Shown one piece after another: positions 49,656 through 64,000 of a stretch of 64,000 nt of DNA (position 1 is its first letter; the number at the start of each line of letters is the position of its first letter). Position numbers and translations under genes: made by a program. Below the pieces are notes generated by a model that was not told the origin of the DNA, searched no databases, and saw nothing but the letters and a program-made list of their open reading frames with translations. The DNA comes from Bugula neritina (Eukaryota > Bryozoa > Gymnolaemata > Cheilostomatida > Bugulidae), in assembly GCA_964035545.1 (NCBI GenBank), contig OZ037767.1:10096207-10160206 (forward strand). The letters run 5' to 3'.

Positions 49656-50133
49656 AATGTATGGGTTTTAATCTGGCATTAAGATTGTAGAGTTCAGGTT
49701 AAAAGAGCATTGCTTCACTTAGCCTTCTCTTCACTGCAGGTACATAATAATGTACTGCTGCTCATGGTTATGATACCCAAAATAGCAAACAAGTGATCCA
49801 TTTGTTTGGACTTTAGAGCAGAATATCGTGCTACCACTTTCTACAAAATATTTGACCATGTTGTTCAAAATTCTCTACTCATTCCAAAGGAATTCAACAT
49901 TGTTTACGCTGTTGTTATGAGTAATTCAGCTATGTAGCTGTAGAGATACAATTTTATCCTAGCTTGTGTTTATTGCTACATGATTTCTTTATCTTATAGT
50001 CTGGTAATCTCTTATGCCACAAAGCTCTGCTAGAAACTAGCTATCAGTTCTGTAACCACATCAAGTAGTAGGTAAAATAATATATGAGTAGCTAAAATAT
50101 GAACACACATACATTTCCTAACATATGCTAAGG

Positions 50134-50469
50134 CAGGGGTGTCCAACCTTATCAGAGGGAGGCCCACTGAAAAGGAATATTTTGTGGTGAGGGCCACATT
50201 GTAAACTTTAGCTTGTGCTGGGGGCCACAGCGTCAGTATTTTTTACATTATTTTATTCCAAATTCTTATGAGTCATTATACAATAATTAGTGCCAATAGT
50301 TAATGCAGGCTGCATGTTTTGTAACATGTGTATAAATAGGATAATTAAAAGGGGGTTTCACTCTAATTCATGTCAAATGTGAAAAAAATTTGAGTTTTAT
50401 GCCTTTGAGGGCCACATAAATCTATGCTGGGGGTCACATCCAGCCCTGGGGCTGCCTGTTAGACAGGCT
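50134..50469 (+). mobile_element. hAT-like non-autonomous element
   Basis: Starts CAGGGGTGTCCAACCTTATC, continues with repeated GGGCCACA words (also at about 50210 and 50405) and ends near CTGTTAGACAGGCTTG, an imperfect inversion of the start. This layout is common in hAT-derived non-autonomous repeats. No transposase frame. Confidence 0.5.
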
Positions 50470-52520
<2,051 letters not shown>

Positions 52521-52681
52521 CAGGTGCAGTAGTAAAAATTTCAATAGCCTATAATTTCATCAATTTGTTATAGATTTTGGTTTAGTGCATGGGGTTAATT
52601 TATCATAAGAAAATGGCTTTTTTGCCACATTTCTATAATTGAGAACAAAGGCTTTTTTCAATTTCTTCATTGCCCCACCTA
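52521..52681 (-). mobile_element. MITE (TAGGTGCAG family)
   Basis: Outer ends CAGGTGCAGTAGTAAAAATT and TTTTCAATTTCTTCATTGCC...CCACCTA form the family's inverted repeats. The minus-strand left half (GCCTTTGTTCTCAATTATAG, AAATGTGGCAAAA) matches the other members. Confidence 0.7.
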
Positions 52682-53330
52682 TACCTTGAAACAGGCTTTA
52701 TTACCAGAGATACATCTGAAATCTACTTACGTTATATGAAAATGAATACATTGAAGTTTGTACACTAAGAATTTTGGTAAAGCTAAAAATACTTCATCTA
52801 ACCAAGTTGAGCACTTCAGCTTGGTAACTCTTGAACAATAATAACTGATAATAATGTACAACTATATCAATTAGCTCTATCTATCTCACCATCATGGAAA
52901 ACCAATCAGGCAACATAGCTTTTTCAGCCTCTCTAACTATTATATATATAAAATATTTTATTTTTAGTTCAGATTATAGTGTTGGAAATGAAAATAAATT
53001 AAATCACCCAATTGAAGCATCCAAATAAAGATTTCATTTCAATGTAAATCATTATATATCAAATTGTAGAATCGATCAAACATTATAGCAGTACATGATT
53101 ATCATTTATGTGATAAAATAATGTTATAGTTAAATGAACTAACAGGCCAGTAGTGGGGTTCAAATCAGGCAACACTATATTATCAGTATCGGTCAGCCAT
53201 TATCTATCTGACTAGTTCTGTTCATTTCTAATCCCAATGCTGACATGTTATTTTCGTTTAGCTAAAAGCTATTATCATTATAGATTATGCACTATGAGAG
53301 CCTATTGCAGTAGTGATGAGATAATATTAG
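52682..53330. other. gene-free spacer
   Basis: No supportable feature seen. Confidence 0.4.
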
Positions 53331-53492
53331 CTATAATATTATAATATTACTGCTAATATTATAATATTAGCAGTAATATTATAATATTAGCACGTACTAG
53401 CATGCATTAGCACATATTGGCATATTTTAGCACATATTGGCATATTTTAGCACATATTGGCATATATTAACACATATTGGCATATATTAGAA
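53331..53492. repeat. ATAATATTA palindromic tract followed by a 20-bp minisatellite
   Basis: Alternating TATAATATTA and ACTGCTA/TAGCAGT words form long self-complementary stretches up to about 53390. Then four to five units of CACATATTGGCATATTTTAG (20 bp) follow to 53492. Confidence 0.8.
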
Positions 53493-54685
53493 TGTCATCA
53501 CTACCACTATATGTTAGCTCACTTTAATACTAGTTTCAGCTAGCTCAGTTCTTATTAGTGACTTGCTTTGCTTCATAGTTGAGCAAAATTATTCTGTATC
53601 TTGTAATAAAGTGAAAAGAATTACATTCCCCTAATAGTCAATGGGGTGTGTTACCAATACATTAGCCTGGTTTCTTTAATCAATTTGAGAACAATCATTT
53701 GAAAGGGTATTCATCTGTATACCTGCTAGTACAGAATGGTACAAAGTTGACTCCTAACAGCTCAAACAAAATAAATCCATCATAGAGGACTACTATTCTG
53801 TTTTTCAAAAACTTTCAAGTTTGTGAAGGGCATTGCTTTAGTGCATATAATAGGTACTAAGGTTAAAAAGTGGTCATTTCTATTTGGCAGTAACTGCCTC
53901 TTATACCAAAGCACAGAATGAAAAACAAGCAAGATGATAAAGAATAAACTGAAACGTCATAACAGACAGCACCTGAGTATGTTGGGCCCCATTATGGCTT
54001 ACATGTAATCTACCAACAACAATAGCTTCAGCAAGTCACTGAAACTAGACTTAGATATAAAACCAACAAATTTGCTCACCCATAGGTTGATTCTTGGAGT
54101 GAAGAAATGATCACCAGTATCGCTACATCACTGCAGCTACACTATGACACACCTGATTACAATTCACCTTGAAAATGCTGGTATTTATCAAAAAGATCCC
54201 TACTTACACAGCAACATCAATCTTCGGTCCATGGGCACCACATCAAGGCAGCTTTAGCACATTTACTTATTGCAGGAGACCACAGGATGTTGTTGTTTAC
54301 GGAAATGCAACATTATTTGAGTGCGAGTGGAGGACAATGAGCTGTGTAGCAGGCTCTGTTGACAGCTGAAACAAAAGAAGCACCGGGCATTGCTTGTCAC
54401 AGGCATGCTATATATTTTAGTGTACTCTGCTTTTAATTGATGAATCAATAAAACAATCATAAGTTCACACTTTATACATAAATATGCTGATAAACAGAGT
54501 TTTTATTTTTTTAGAGAAAGTAGGCTAATAATGAAGTGTGCTTATGCAGCAAGCAAATGAAAATAAAATAACATTTGCATAGTCAGCATAATTATATTAC
54601 GGATACTTTCTAAATGTAAATAAAGTATACTAAATATTGATTTCATTAAATTAACAGGTTGCTATGGACAAAGCTACTGTTGTGA
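53493..54685. other. gene-free spacer with one unexplained GC-richer patch
   Basis: A 66-codon plus-strand frame at 54169-54369 lies in DNA that is less AT-rich than its surroundings. No family was recognised, and neither strand yields a convincing next exon for the integrin cassette upstream. Confidence 0.4.
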
Positions 54686-54946
54686 ATCTATTAATAATGG
54701 GTATTGGTTATGATTCAATTATTAATAGGTAATGCTTATGAGTAAATTAAAAGTGAGTAATGGTTGTGACCCAATCAATAATGGGTAATGGGTATGAGTA
54801 AAATAAAAAGGTGTAAAGGCTTTGAGTCAAACAGTAAAAGTAATGGTAATGATTTAATTGATAATAGCTATAATGGCTATGAGTCAAATTACTAATGAGG
54901 TAGTGGCTATGGGTCAACGAATAACGGGTAAGGTTTATGATCAAAC
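54686..54946. repeat. degenerate ~30-bp tandem repeat
   Basis: Recurring GGGTAATGGGTATGAGT-like units separated by A/T-rich linkers (for example near 54700, 54785, 54870 and 54905), old and eroded. Confidence 0.6.
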
Positions 54947-55152
54947 TACTTCATACACATTCAGTAAAACTTATAAACTATTCAATAAAAAATGAAAAAA
55001 ATAATTAAATCAATGATAATAATGATAATAATGATACTAAATATTGGTTATTCATGAAATTGTTACCACTAATAATTATTTTATAATTAAGTGGTTATCA
55101 TTAAAATTAGCATTTTTGAAAAATCTAGCAATAAATATAAAATGATACTCAC

Positions 55153-55223
55153 CAGCCCTGGCTGGCATCATCAGAGATATAAACAAGGTAGGAGAGCTCG
55201 GACATTAATTCGACAGAAATTAG
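55153..55223 (-). CDS. possible small integrin-like exon (uncertain)
   Basis: On the minus strand, between TTTAG and TG|GTGAGT, 71 bases stay open in the frame expected after the exon at 55929-56084 and end YISDDASQG plus TG. Many integrin alpha chains have a segment of the form D-x-x-x-QG-x-C-Q-x-G at this place, so it may be the next exon of the upstream integrin. A nearer acceptor at 55197 would give 44 bases in the same phase. No following exon was found. Confidence 0.3.
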
Positions 55224-55928
55224 CTAAATATTTTTGTTGTGTTAGCTGGTAGGAGCTATCTAAAGCAGCCAATGTATCTAGATTTTACAGATATTACTTT
55301 TATGGTAGTAAAGTAGAGTGTGTATCAGTTATTATACGTATACTTTTACTTCGCTAAACCATCAACAAACTACATGCATGACTCAAATTGGAAGGGATAT
55401 TATGAATGTAGTAAAATCTGCTATAAAGCCAAATCTTATTTGCTGCTTTTATTTTAGCTTTAAAAAATATTCATTTGAAGTTGCTATTTGTAAGTTATAA
55501 ATTGTAATATATGATATATGTTTATTTTGCACCGGTTTGTGTAGAGTTGAAACCTTCTGATGAAAATTGACAGTACAAGTAGCTCTAAACTGCCACAATC
55601 ACTCATTCAGCTAAGGAGCTGTTTCTATAGCAATTATCCTAACATAAATTGATTTACATAATGATATGCATGTAGTATCAATAACTAGTTACTATAAGTA
55701 TAAAGTATGAATGGATGACATTTATTTACACATGCTTGAAATAATAAGGCACATGCAAATGTAATCATGACAGGTGAATTAGGTAATGAGCAACCATTAT
55801 AAATACAAATAGTATAGTTATATAAATGATTAATTGTAGCAAATGTTAGGCTAGTCTACAAATCACATGTTGCTAATTATTATATAAATGTATATGCAAT
55901 ATATGTGCAGCCACAACGTAGAACCTAC

Positions 55929-58900
55929 CGAGGAATCATTTCTCAGAGTATGCAGGAAGTACTTTTGGTAGAAAGCCTTGTACTCATCCTTGCACGGTGA
56001 CACCTCTGTGAACTGAGAACTATCTTTCAAGATGCTGCCATAGTAACACTTCCCTGTTGGTTCTACCTTGTGTCCCTTTTTACTCTGTCATCAAAATAAA
56101 TAAATAAAATAAATAAATAAACAAATAAATTACATTTGTAAGTCGTTTTTAGTAGAATTTGGGTCACATGGTTTGATGTATTATAAAGATGAGGACAGAC
56201 AAACTGTTAGCACAGAAATAAGAAATGTTGAAGAGTAAGATATATAATATAAAGTGTAGGCAACTACATTCTGGCATACATAAATGACCTAATAATTATC
56301 ATACTTGTAGTTATTATGTGAGAGCCTAAACAGCAGGGTAGAACGTATAGCCAACAAAGTTTTAGTTAGACACACAATCTGCTTATTTTGAATAACTAAT
56401 ACATCATAGTTTTGACAGGTCAATTTGTTTTAATTAGTTTCTGACAACTTTTTTCTCCAACTAGCAGGAATTATTTTACACTTTTCAAGCTGCACTAAAA
56501 TTATTAACATAATAATTTATACGACTCATACACAGGAAGTGTGTAAACTTGATGTGGAGACATGTTGCCAGTATCATATACTAGACATTCAGATCAAAAA
56601 GCTTAGAGATCAATGCTTGTGTATCACCAGACATCTGTCATGGATTAAGACGTTTGTAGTATACCTTATAACCTTTGTTTCATTATTCACCTCTTTTAAA
56701 AGATATACTGGTTTATAATATGACATAATCCTTGTTTAGTATATATGCTCAGGCATTCTAAATATGTTAGCTAATAAAACGTTAAGCTTCTCCACCCTAT
56801 TCCTTTAAGTGCAATAAAAAAGAATCTTTAATAACCCAAATTTTTAATTTTTCTACAGAATTTTTGATTTAGAACAAAGTGAAAATGTTGCAAATGCCTA
56901 TACACTTCTTTTGCTGAATTTTTTTCTAGAACACTGACTTTTCCCAATTGTTCTCCTATACTACACCTATAATACTTAAAAATTCATTCTACATATAATG
57001 TATACAAATGGTTTCAATGGTTTCATTTATTGTAGCTTTGGTTTAGTAAAGTACTAAATAGCAAAATAAACTTATAACAAAGTGTTTACTGGAAATCAAG
57101 ACTGATGGATGAAAACACTGAACCTAATAAAACTTGTACATTATGCATGTTTATAGCTGGTGACAAACTCTGTTTATAATAGAATTGTCACAGCATGTCA
57201 CAGCATGTCACGCCTTGTATCAGCACGTGCATGTATCTTGTTAGTCAATATTCAAATCATGTCATTCAGCTTAAGTAAAACATTTCCAGACAATTCAAAG
57301 AAAAAGAAAAAATGTTTTGACAAGTTTTCAAATTCATGAACTTGTTTTATAGAAAAGTGTTAATGTCTTTACCTACCTTTAAATCAATACTGTACACAAC
57401 ATAATAATTATGGTTACGCACACGCTATGAACAGCCATAACAATTTATTTAAAACTTTAGCTCTTAAATTGCTGTCAAATGTACTAAGTTCAGCATAATA
57501 AAGTAAAATGATTCATCACGAAAATGCAGCATCTAAGAGAAAGACAACTCTAAAGCTAACACATTGCAATGAGGTAGTTCTTCTATTCGTTTCGGTATGG
57601 ACCTTTAGAAAAGTAATCTCAGTTTAATTCATTGCATATCGTCTAGAAAAGCGCACGCGAAAGATATTTAGGTTTACTCTACAGAACAGAATATAGTTTT
57701 AGCACATGCTTTTGGAACTAGCCATCGCATAGTTTGAGCATGCAGCGTGTGTCGTAACCTTAGGTTGTCCAAAATTCATGCTAGGCTTATTGTTGGAACT
57801 GATAATATAAAATAGAAAGTTGTTTTCAGCTTCAACTCTTTGCAGCATACTGTTGTAGTTGAACTCATAATGAATGAAAAAGGAAGGGATTTGCATAATA
57901 ACTATGAGTCACTAACAATCATCAGTATGTCGAAATCATGTGCACTAAACTCCAACAAACATTTTATTTGATTTACGCATTTTTTTATAAAGCCTGTTGC
58001 ACTTACATGAAACAGCAGCAATCATTTTAACAAGCAATGACAGACCCACACTTCAATCACACAGGAATGGCAGAAGATAAGAACATTATTTAATTTGCAT
58101 TTTATTACCTTTTATTAAAACAGATTTTGAGTCAAGCAGGATATTCAATTAACTCACTGAATCCAGCCACTGCATCAAATGAGCAAACTTGAGTTAAATA
58201 TAGCCTTACTGTCGCACTGATCTAAAGTTCCAACCTTCATTCATATAGCAGAGTCGGGTTTTCATGAACCATAAGAAGTTGTCCCACCACACTCACCTTG
58301 TATATATATCGAGGTGCACAGGTGAGCACAAATCCCGAATTCGGTTCTGTAGATAGTGTTGCTCCGAGCCACTGCCTAGTCTTGTTCTCTATAGGGTCAA
58401 AGTCGAAGTCTATTGTGGCTAAAAGTATAGTCATTTCATTATTATATTGTATACTTGTTAAGCTGGTTTATTGCATACATCTTAGCTAATCACACACACA
58501 GTACACGCTAAATACTGATACCAATAAATATACCCATAACATTATTATCAATGAACTAAAACTTCCTTATAGGTTATAGTTCAATGATTATTATCATTAT
58601 GATAAATTTCTCAAAATGTTCCTTAAGTCTGAAGTGAGTTTTGCCTTAGAATTGGCTACTTCTCTAAACTACAGTTTGTTTGCAGGATTTATAGGATTAA
58701 AAGTCGGTGAGACAATTCCTAACTCAAATCATAACATATTATTGTGAAAAAGTGGCTGGGCACTGTTTTTTCAATTTTTGAATCATACTTACTAAGCTTT
58801 CATAATAAAACACTGGACTAAAACAAATTTTATATACCTACTAGATGCTCAGGTATCACATAGCCACATAATCTATATGCGAGTAAACCAGAATGATTGA

Positions 58901-60926
58901 ATGACAATCAAACCTTTTACTATTTGGATTTATCTACTCATCTGTTGTTGCAGCTAAATATCAGTTCCAAAAACGAAGAGTACGAAAAAATCATATTAAC
59001 ATAATTGTAGTATATTATCATTAATATATTGAGCATATTGGTATCAGTACTAATAACATATATTATATTATATTATATATCAGTATTACGGCATTACCTA
59101 TATTATTAGGCGAGTCATCTATCTGTAACAAGCTACACTCGTTTGTAGAGCCGCTGTCTGACAGCGAACAGGAGTACACTCCCCCTGGCTCTATGATGTC
59201 ATCATATCTGCTGGCATTGACTCTAGGAGCTCCAACAAGTAGAGTGTCGTTGAGGAACGAGACAGAGTAACCAAACATCGTAGTTGTCTGCTCTGATAGT
59301 CTCCCATCCAGGTCACTAAAATAAGTAAGTTATATGGAGTCAGTAAATACGGAGCAGTAGCAGCCAGCCGTGGTCAAGTAGTTAAAGCACTGACTTAGTA
59401 AATAAAAGATCAGTGGTTTAAATCCAAATAAAGGCCATTAGTGATGTTAGGAAAGGCATTCAGTCGGAATTGCTTTCCCGTCACAATATAGAAAAGTATT
59501 TGGCTCGCTTAAAAACTGCCCTTTTTATCAGATGACCATAAACCAATGGGGGATTTTTCAAATATATTAGGGACGTAGGTTACCCACCCCTACTGTAGAT
59601 TTAGGTACTTAACTAAGGCATAGAATTATAGTTCTAATACGGGCTTGCAATAACACAGCTGAGGTCAGTAGAAGTTGGAGTAGTTGTAATATCAAGATAC
59701 ATAAATATTTATGGTATAATTAAATCAGCATATCAACATGTAGATAAGGGATCTAGTAATATGAAAGGGCTGTTCTGCATTATATAAAAGATGCATATCT
59801 ATACAGCATGGCTTACAAATAACTAGTAAGATGAAGCAGATATAAAATATACACTAGTCATTCATTCATATAAATGCTACTAGCCCAATGCTGCTCCGTG
59901 GCAGCATTTTCTATGCTCTTATATAACTCTTGGAAAATCTGTTAGAAATGTTCTAATCTAATTAAGCAACTGTTTTTGAAAAACAGTTAATATACTAAGC
60001 CATGTAATATAACTAAAATCTAGTCAATTCATTCAAAGCAGGTCAATGGTTTGAGTTCATGATTCAGGAAGAGCATCCAACCATATTGATCCTGTGTCAC
60101 AGTAAAAGCTATCAAACATGGTGTCAGCATAGTGAGAGGCACAGCCCATAGACTGCTTCAAAACCAATGCCATCAGTAATGGAGACTTCCAATGAGCGTA
60201 GCCTTACATAATTGCTAAAACTGTAGGTTTTTAGGCTGTTCTGGAACCCACCCCTAACCCTTTTGTATTCAAAAACTTGAGCCATATACTCTTTTGAATT
60301 TGCAATCCTATAACTAGGGAGTACCTGATAGCATGTGCTCTTTGTTAGTCACTGAATGCTTACTAGATCATTACTATATTGCAGAACCTATCTTTTATAA
60401 GGTTCTGAGTCTATGACTACCTTCCTGTCTACACTTGCTTCTTTGTTTTAATAAATACGATTTCAATTTCTCTTAAAATAAATTTGTATTGAAACTGCCA
60501 TTAAAGGAGGTGATGTAATCAACATTCCTTGAGTCATCCATTAGCACAGTTAGGCATGTGTTCCTACATTAGTGTGAGTCATATATCAACATAAGTAAAT
60601 ATTACAGCACAACTGTTCGCAATGCTAAAGTCATTGTCAACTCATAGCCCATAGGTATAAAGCTGATTGCAGACGGAGTCCATGAAATAACTTTTGAAAT
60701 TAGGTCAAGGTCAAAGGTGAATTTTTCTAAATCTAGAAAAGGGTCTGATTTTTTCATTAGTCCAATTCAGCTATTGTAAGGAATAGCTACAAAAATTATG
60801 TTGAAATATTATATAATATAAAGGTAATCCAAACCTGAATATTCTAACGGAATCCGTGTCTAATAAAAAGCCTGTACACACGGCAACCAGTTGGGGAAGG
60901 AGCTGCCATACGAAGTGTGACCTCAT
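55929..60926 (-). CDS. second integrin alpha N-terminal exon set (signal peptide plus propeller blades 1-2)
   Basis: Four exons on the minus strand, 60835-60926, 59098-59315, 58297-58418 and 55929-56084, join in frame to 196 codons without a stop. They give a hydrophobic leader (start MRSHFVWQLLPQL), FLLDTDSVRIF, a first blade with MFGYSVSFLNDTLLVGAPRV, a second blade with WLGATLS and LTCAPRY, then KVEPTGKCYY and EVSPCKDEYKAFY. All are standard integrin alpha N-terminal landmarks. The set corresponds to exons 1-2 of the full gene (194 codons) and ends in the same phase. A TTTTGCAG acceptor at about 60970 points to a 5' UTR exon farther upstream. No convincing remainder follows; it is either an alternative 5' cassette of the downstream gene or a truncated duplicate. 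Confidence 0.9.
56093..56133. repeat. (AAAT)n microsatellite
   Basis: AAATAAAT-type tetranucleotide run directly upstream (on the minus strand) of the exon at 55929-56084. Confidence 0.85.
56858..56969 (-). mobile_element. partial MITE (TAGGTGCAG family)
   Basis: The right edge reads CCCAATTGTTCTCCTATACT then ACACCTA, the inverted family terminus, preceded by TTGCTGAATTTTTTTCTAGA, the inverted core. The other terminus is not clear. It lies in the intron between the third and fourth upstream integrin exons. Confidence 0.55.
59367..59550 (+). mobile_element. tRNA-like SINE, second family, in the upstream integrin intron 1
   Basis: CAGCCGTGGTCAAGTAGTTA head, GGTTTAAATCC as a decayed box B, then GGCCATTAGTGATGTTAGGA, which matches the 34352 copy base for base over most of that stretch. 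The 3' half is diverged. A further body fragment (AGGAAGAGCATCCAACCA) lies at about 60066-60083. Confidence 0.65.
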
Positions 60927-60969
60927 TTCTTTAATATATTGTCAGGAAAGCTTTACTTGAAAGTTCCTT

Positions 60970-62354
60970 CTGCAAAACAAATAATAATATAATATTTGAT
61001 CAATGAATCATTTTTAAGTTCTCTATTTTTCAACCTGTAAGTAGAGGAATTAAAAATCAATCAGAAGTAATCTTTAAAAAGCAGATTTGACTAAGCAGAT
61101 GCAAAAGGATTGTTAAACCATATCTTATTTCAGTTCCTAGTGCCTGTTATTTTATAAGTTAAACCTCATAGTAGATTGCGTTGATAAAGTAATTTCTATT
61201 TTATGCTAACATTCAGATCACACCTGTAGAAATTTACAGGAGGGTTGTTTGACCAATAGATCTCATCCTTACATTGAGCTATTTTTAACACGCATTTTCA
61301 GTAGCTAATTTAATTGTTGTTGCTAGTTAGTACAAATATTGTTATACCAGCTAGCAACATACTTTGTCTGTTTGAATCTGGTCATTTTCAAAATGTTATT
61401 CTTTAAATCAGCAGAAGCTTGGAAAGCATGAAAAGTTAATGAGTGTACTATTTACAAATATACCACTGTCACCATTTAGGTGTATGAACTTGTTCCAATA
61501 ACCGAAGCCATTTAATTGCCTTTACAAACTCTGTTTTTAGACATTTCTTAAATTACTTTGCTATACTCATCATCTAGAACTCAGGTTCCTCCATTACTGT
61601 TCCTGCCTCATGATCACTACTGTCTCAACTTTGTAATTAAAGCTGATAGTGTTATAATTGGTTGAAGAGCATTGATTATTCAATCAATCTTGGACAGCAA
61701 ATGTTTACACCCGTTGTACTAATTTTTTGAAAAACAATCCTTCTTTTGTTCTAAAAATCTTAGAAACTGTGCAGCGATCACTTGCTTTGTAGAAAAATCA
61801 GTATAGAAAATGCATAATCATGCAAAATATGAAGATCACTTTCTTAGTCAGAATGTAAATAAGTAACCTGTTTTATTTGTCCACCATATCCTACATTCTG
61901 TTCCATATTACTGAGGACAACTTTCACAGCTAAAATTTGCATATTGGAAATAAGATTTGTGCATTAGATATCTTGTATTTAGTATTATATTATTATTTAT
62001 TATTCAAGTTAACCCTCTTGGGGTGCTAAAGGTACAGTATATACACCTGCTTCTACTCATGCTGTTGTGCCATTATGCTAAGTTACTAAATGAGAACACA
62101 AAGAGGCATATTAAACTAATTAATGGATTATGTTTTATATTACTAATCATGTAAATCAATGTTTATTAGATTAATAAACAGTCACAGCTCTTTTCAGCTC
62201 AATTCAGATTCCTAGGTTTATAGGTTTCACTGTCGTAATAACCATGTCACAAAGAAAGAATGAAAGTTAAGGCTGCACAAGAACATTGCTATATACTCAA
62301 GAAGTACCAGCTATAACCTCTACATTTTTCTTTTTACGTTAACAATTTTGAATG
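60970..62354. other. gene-free spacer or 5' UTR intron
   Basis: No coding signal. A weak, decayed MITE-family match lies on the minus strand at about 61535-61600 (GTAATGGAGGAACC ... GTTCTAGATGATGA). If the acceptor at 60970 is used, this is the first intron of the upstream integrin transcript. Confidence 0.4.
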
Positions 62355-62474
62355 TAGGAGCAATAATGGAGAAATTGGAAAAAGTAGGTGTTTTAGATGG
62401 AAAAATGTAACAGAATAAGTTATTTTTCCAACCTGTTCACCAGACTAAAGATAAAGATTATTTTTCTACACCTA
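62355..62474 (+). mobile_element. short MITE (TAGGTGCAG family)
   Basis: Starts TAGGAGCAATAATGGAGAAA and ends TTTTTCTACACCTA, with the family core reduced to GTAGGTGTTTTAGATGG and AATGTAACAGAATAAGTTAT. 120 bp; internally deleted. Confidence 0.6.
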
Positions 62475-63602
62475 TAATAACTTGATAATAAAATTGGTGG
62501 ATTTTTACCTGTGTTTCCATGCAACAGCTACAGTAAAAGTTCATAGTGCAAAGAAAATAAACATCAGATGTTAACACCAACACATCATTAAATGCATTTA
62601 ATTCCTTAAAATTGAGAATTGAAAACTTTAGAAAGTTAGTTGTTGTAAATCATTACAACGACATGACTACAAACATACAGTGTAATATATACTATTTTAG
62701 TTAACCTAACTTGTTGGTTTTACCATCAATTTTTACACAAGTTTCCAGAATAGTCTAAATTCTAGAACATACAATCGTCTAGAAAATATAATATATAACT
62801 AAAGAATGATTGTAGAAAAGTTTACTTTGGTGCAGCCATGCAGAGACATCAAAATTTGTTCAGTGTGGGTTTACAACTTTTGGTTTTGCTTCTAATGCTA
62901 CATTCATGGACCAGAGCTAGTTCTAGCCAGAAAACTGCAACCTCAATGAGTTACAGATAAGAAGTAATGGAGAGTGGTAAGATACCCCTACTCGACCAAG
63001 GTTGAAAAGTTTACATATTTAATTTATAGGAGACAGACATGCATAAACTAAATTTTGCCTAAATTCCAGAAATATTCTAGCCTACAGTGGTAAGGCATTG
63101 TCTAGTCACCATCTCCAGCCAGTTTGGTGAACTCATAGTTCTGACTGAAACTTCACTGTTGAGATCTACTGATACTACAAGAACTAATATTACTAATTAT
63201 GCAATTACTTCATATCAACCGACATCCCAGGAAATACTGGCACAAGACATAAATGTAGCCTGAAGTTCACATGGTTGTTGGTTGCTTAAAACAAGCCAAT
63301 TTACGGGATAGAAAGATGTCACTATACTGTGAAATTGTGATTGTAGTCCAGTAAAGCCTGTTACGGTTAACACAAAGCTAGCTGCATATACATATTTGTG
63401 TTGTTTACCAATACTACATTATAACTACACTGTCTTATGTCTATTCTATATCAACAATGCTTCTAGTCACATTGTTTCAACTGTTTATTTCCATCACACT
63501 TTGCAGCTGCTATATTTGTCAATTAATTAGTTTTTGTAAACTTTTAGAAGTTATAGCCGTCTTAGGCTTTTATTAATTAGTTTCTACAAGGCGGCTATGT
63601 CT
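62475..63602. other. gene-free spacer
   Basis: No supportable gene or repeat seen. Confidence 0.4.
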
Positions 63603-63812
<210 letters not shown>

Positions 63813-64000
63813 CACACAAGAGCTAAACTTAATGTATGTACATGTAATTGTCCTAGTTGTCTAATACAACAGGTAAGAGGGTAAAAAACTAAAGCATGAT
63901 AAAATAAAAATCCAGCAATATATCTTAATAAATGTTACATAGCTCTACTGAGCTTTATTCTGATTATATAACTATTACTTACTTGCTGCGATGTAGAGAC

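Noticed and set aside
54169-54369. 66-codon plus-strand frame, and its minus-strand counterpart (MDRRLMLL) as a further integrin exon
   Set aside because: The plus frame has no family resemblance. The minus reading lacks the conserved AGFS and GAPG features and its donor phase would not give Gly next.
63983-64000. CAA|GTAAGT donor on the minus strand at the right edge, perhaps a 5' UTR exon for the upstream integrin
   Set aside because: Only 18 bases of the putative exon are visible, so it cannot be supported as a feature.

Overview
This window is nuclear DNA from an AT-rich invertebrate animal genome. Every gene is split by GT-AG introns, one gene is an integrin alpha chain (animal-specific), and introns and spacers carry tRNA-derived SINEs, small inverted-repeat elements, Penelope-like retroelement pieces and long microsatellites. 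An aquatic lophotrochozoan (mollusc, bryozoan or similar) would fit, but the sequence alone does not fix the phylum.

Left part (1-6 kb): no confident gene. Two decayed tandem 3' ends of Penelope-like elements (about 1.2-2.6 kb) are followed by unique AT-rich DNA and a stretch of degenerate short-period repeat (4.6-5.1 kb).

Centre (6.07-29.9 kb): a large tail-to-tail inverted duplication. Each arm holds a complete 12-exon gene for a glycine-rich domain-containing protein (GRDP/DUF1399 family): copy A on + (801 aa) and copy B on - (805 aa). Exons 1-11 have the same lengths in both copies and both reading frames are open throughout. The copies converge on a spacer occupied by a broken Penelope-like element with inverted termini, a hammerhead-like motif and a CA/CGCA microsatellite. 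Divergence between the arms is patchy: several exons are almost identical while exons 6-7 differ at roughly 30% of residues.

Right part (33.2-60.9 kb), all on -: a complete 18-exon integrin alpha gene (1047 aa, no inserted I domain, RYKR cleavage site, GFFKR tail). Upstream of it, at 55.9-60.9 kb, are four further exons encoding a second, different signal peptide and N-terminal propeller segment. They end at the same homologous position and in the same codon phase as exon 2 of the full gene, and I find no convincing remainder of a second integrin between them. They may be an alternative first cassette that splices into the shared downstream exons, or a truncated tandem copy. The alternative-cassette reading is the most interesting hypothesis in the window.

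Mobile and repeat content: one MITE family with termini resembling TAGGTGCAGTAATGGAGAA (at least eight copies), two tRNA-like SINE families (one truncated copy has 13-bp flanking direct repeats), hAT-like non-autonomous fragments, and several minisatellites.
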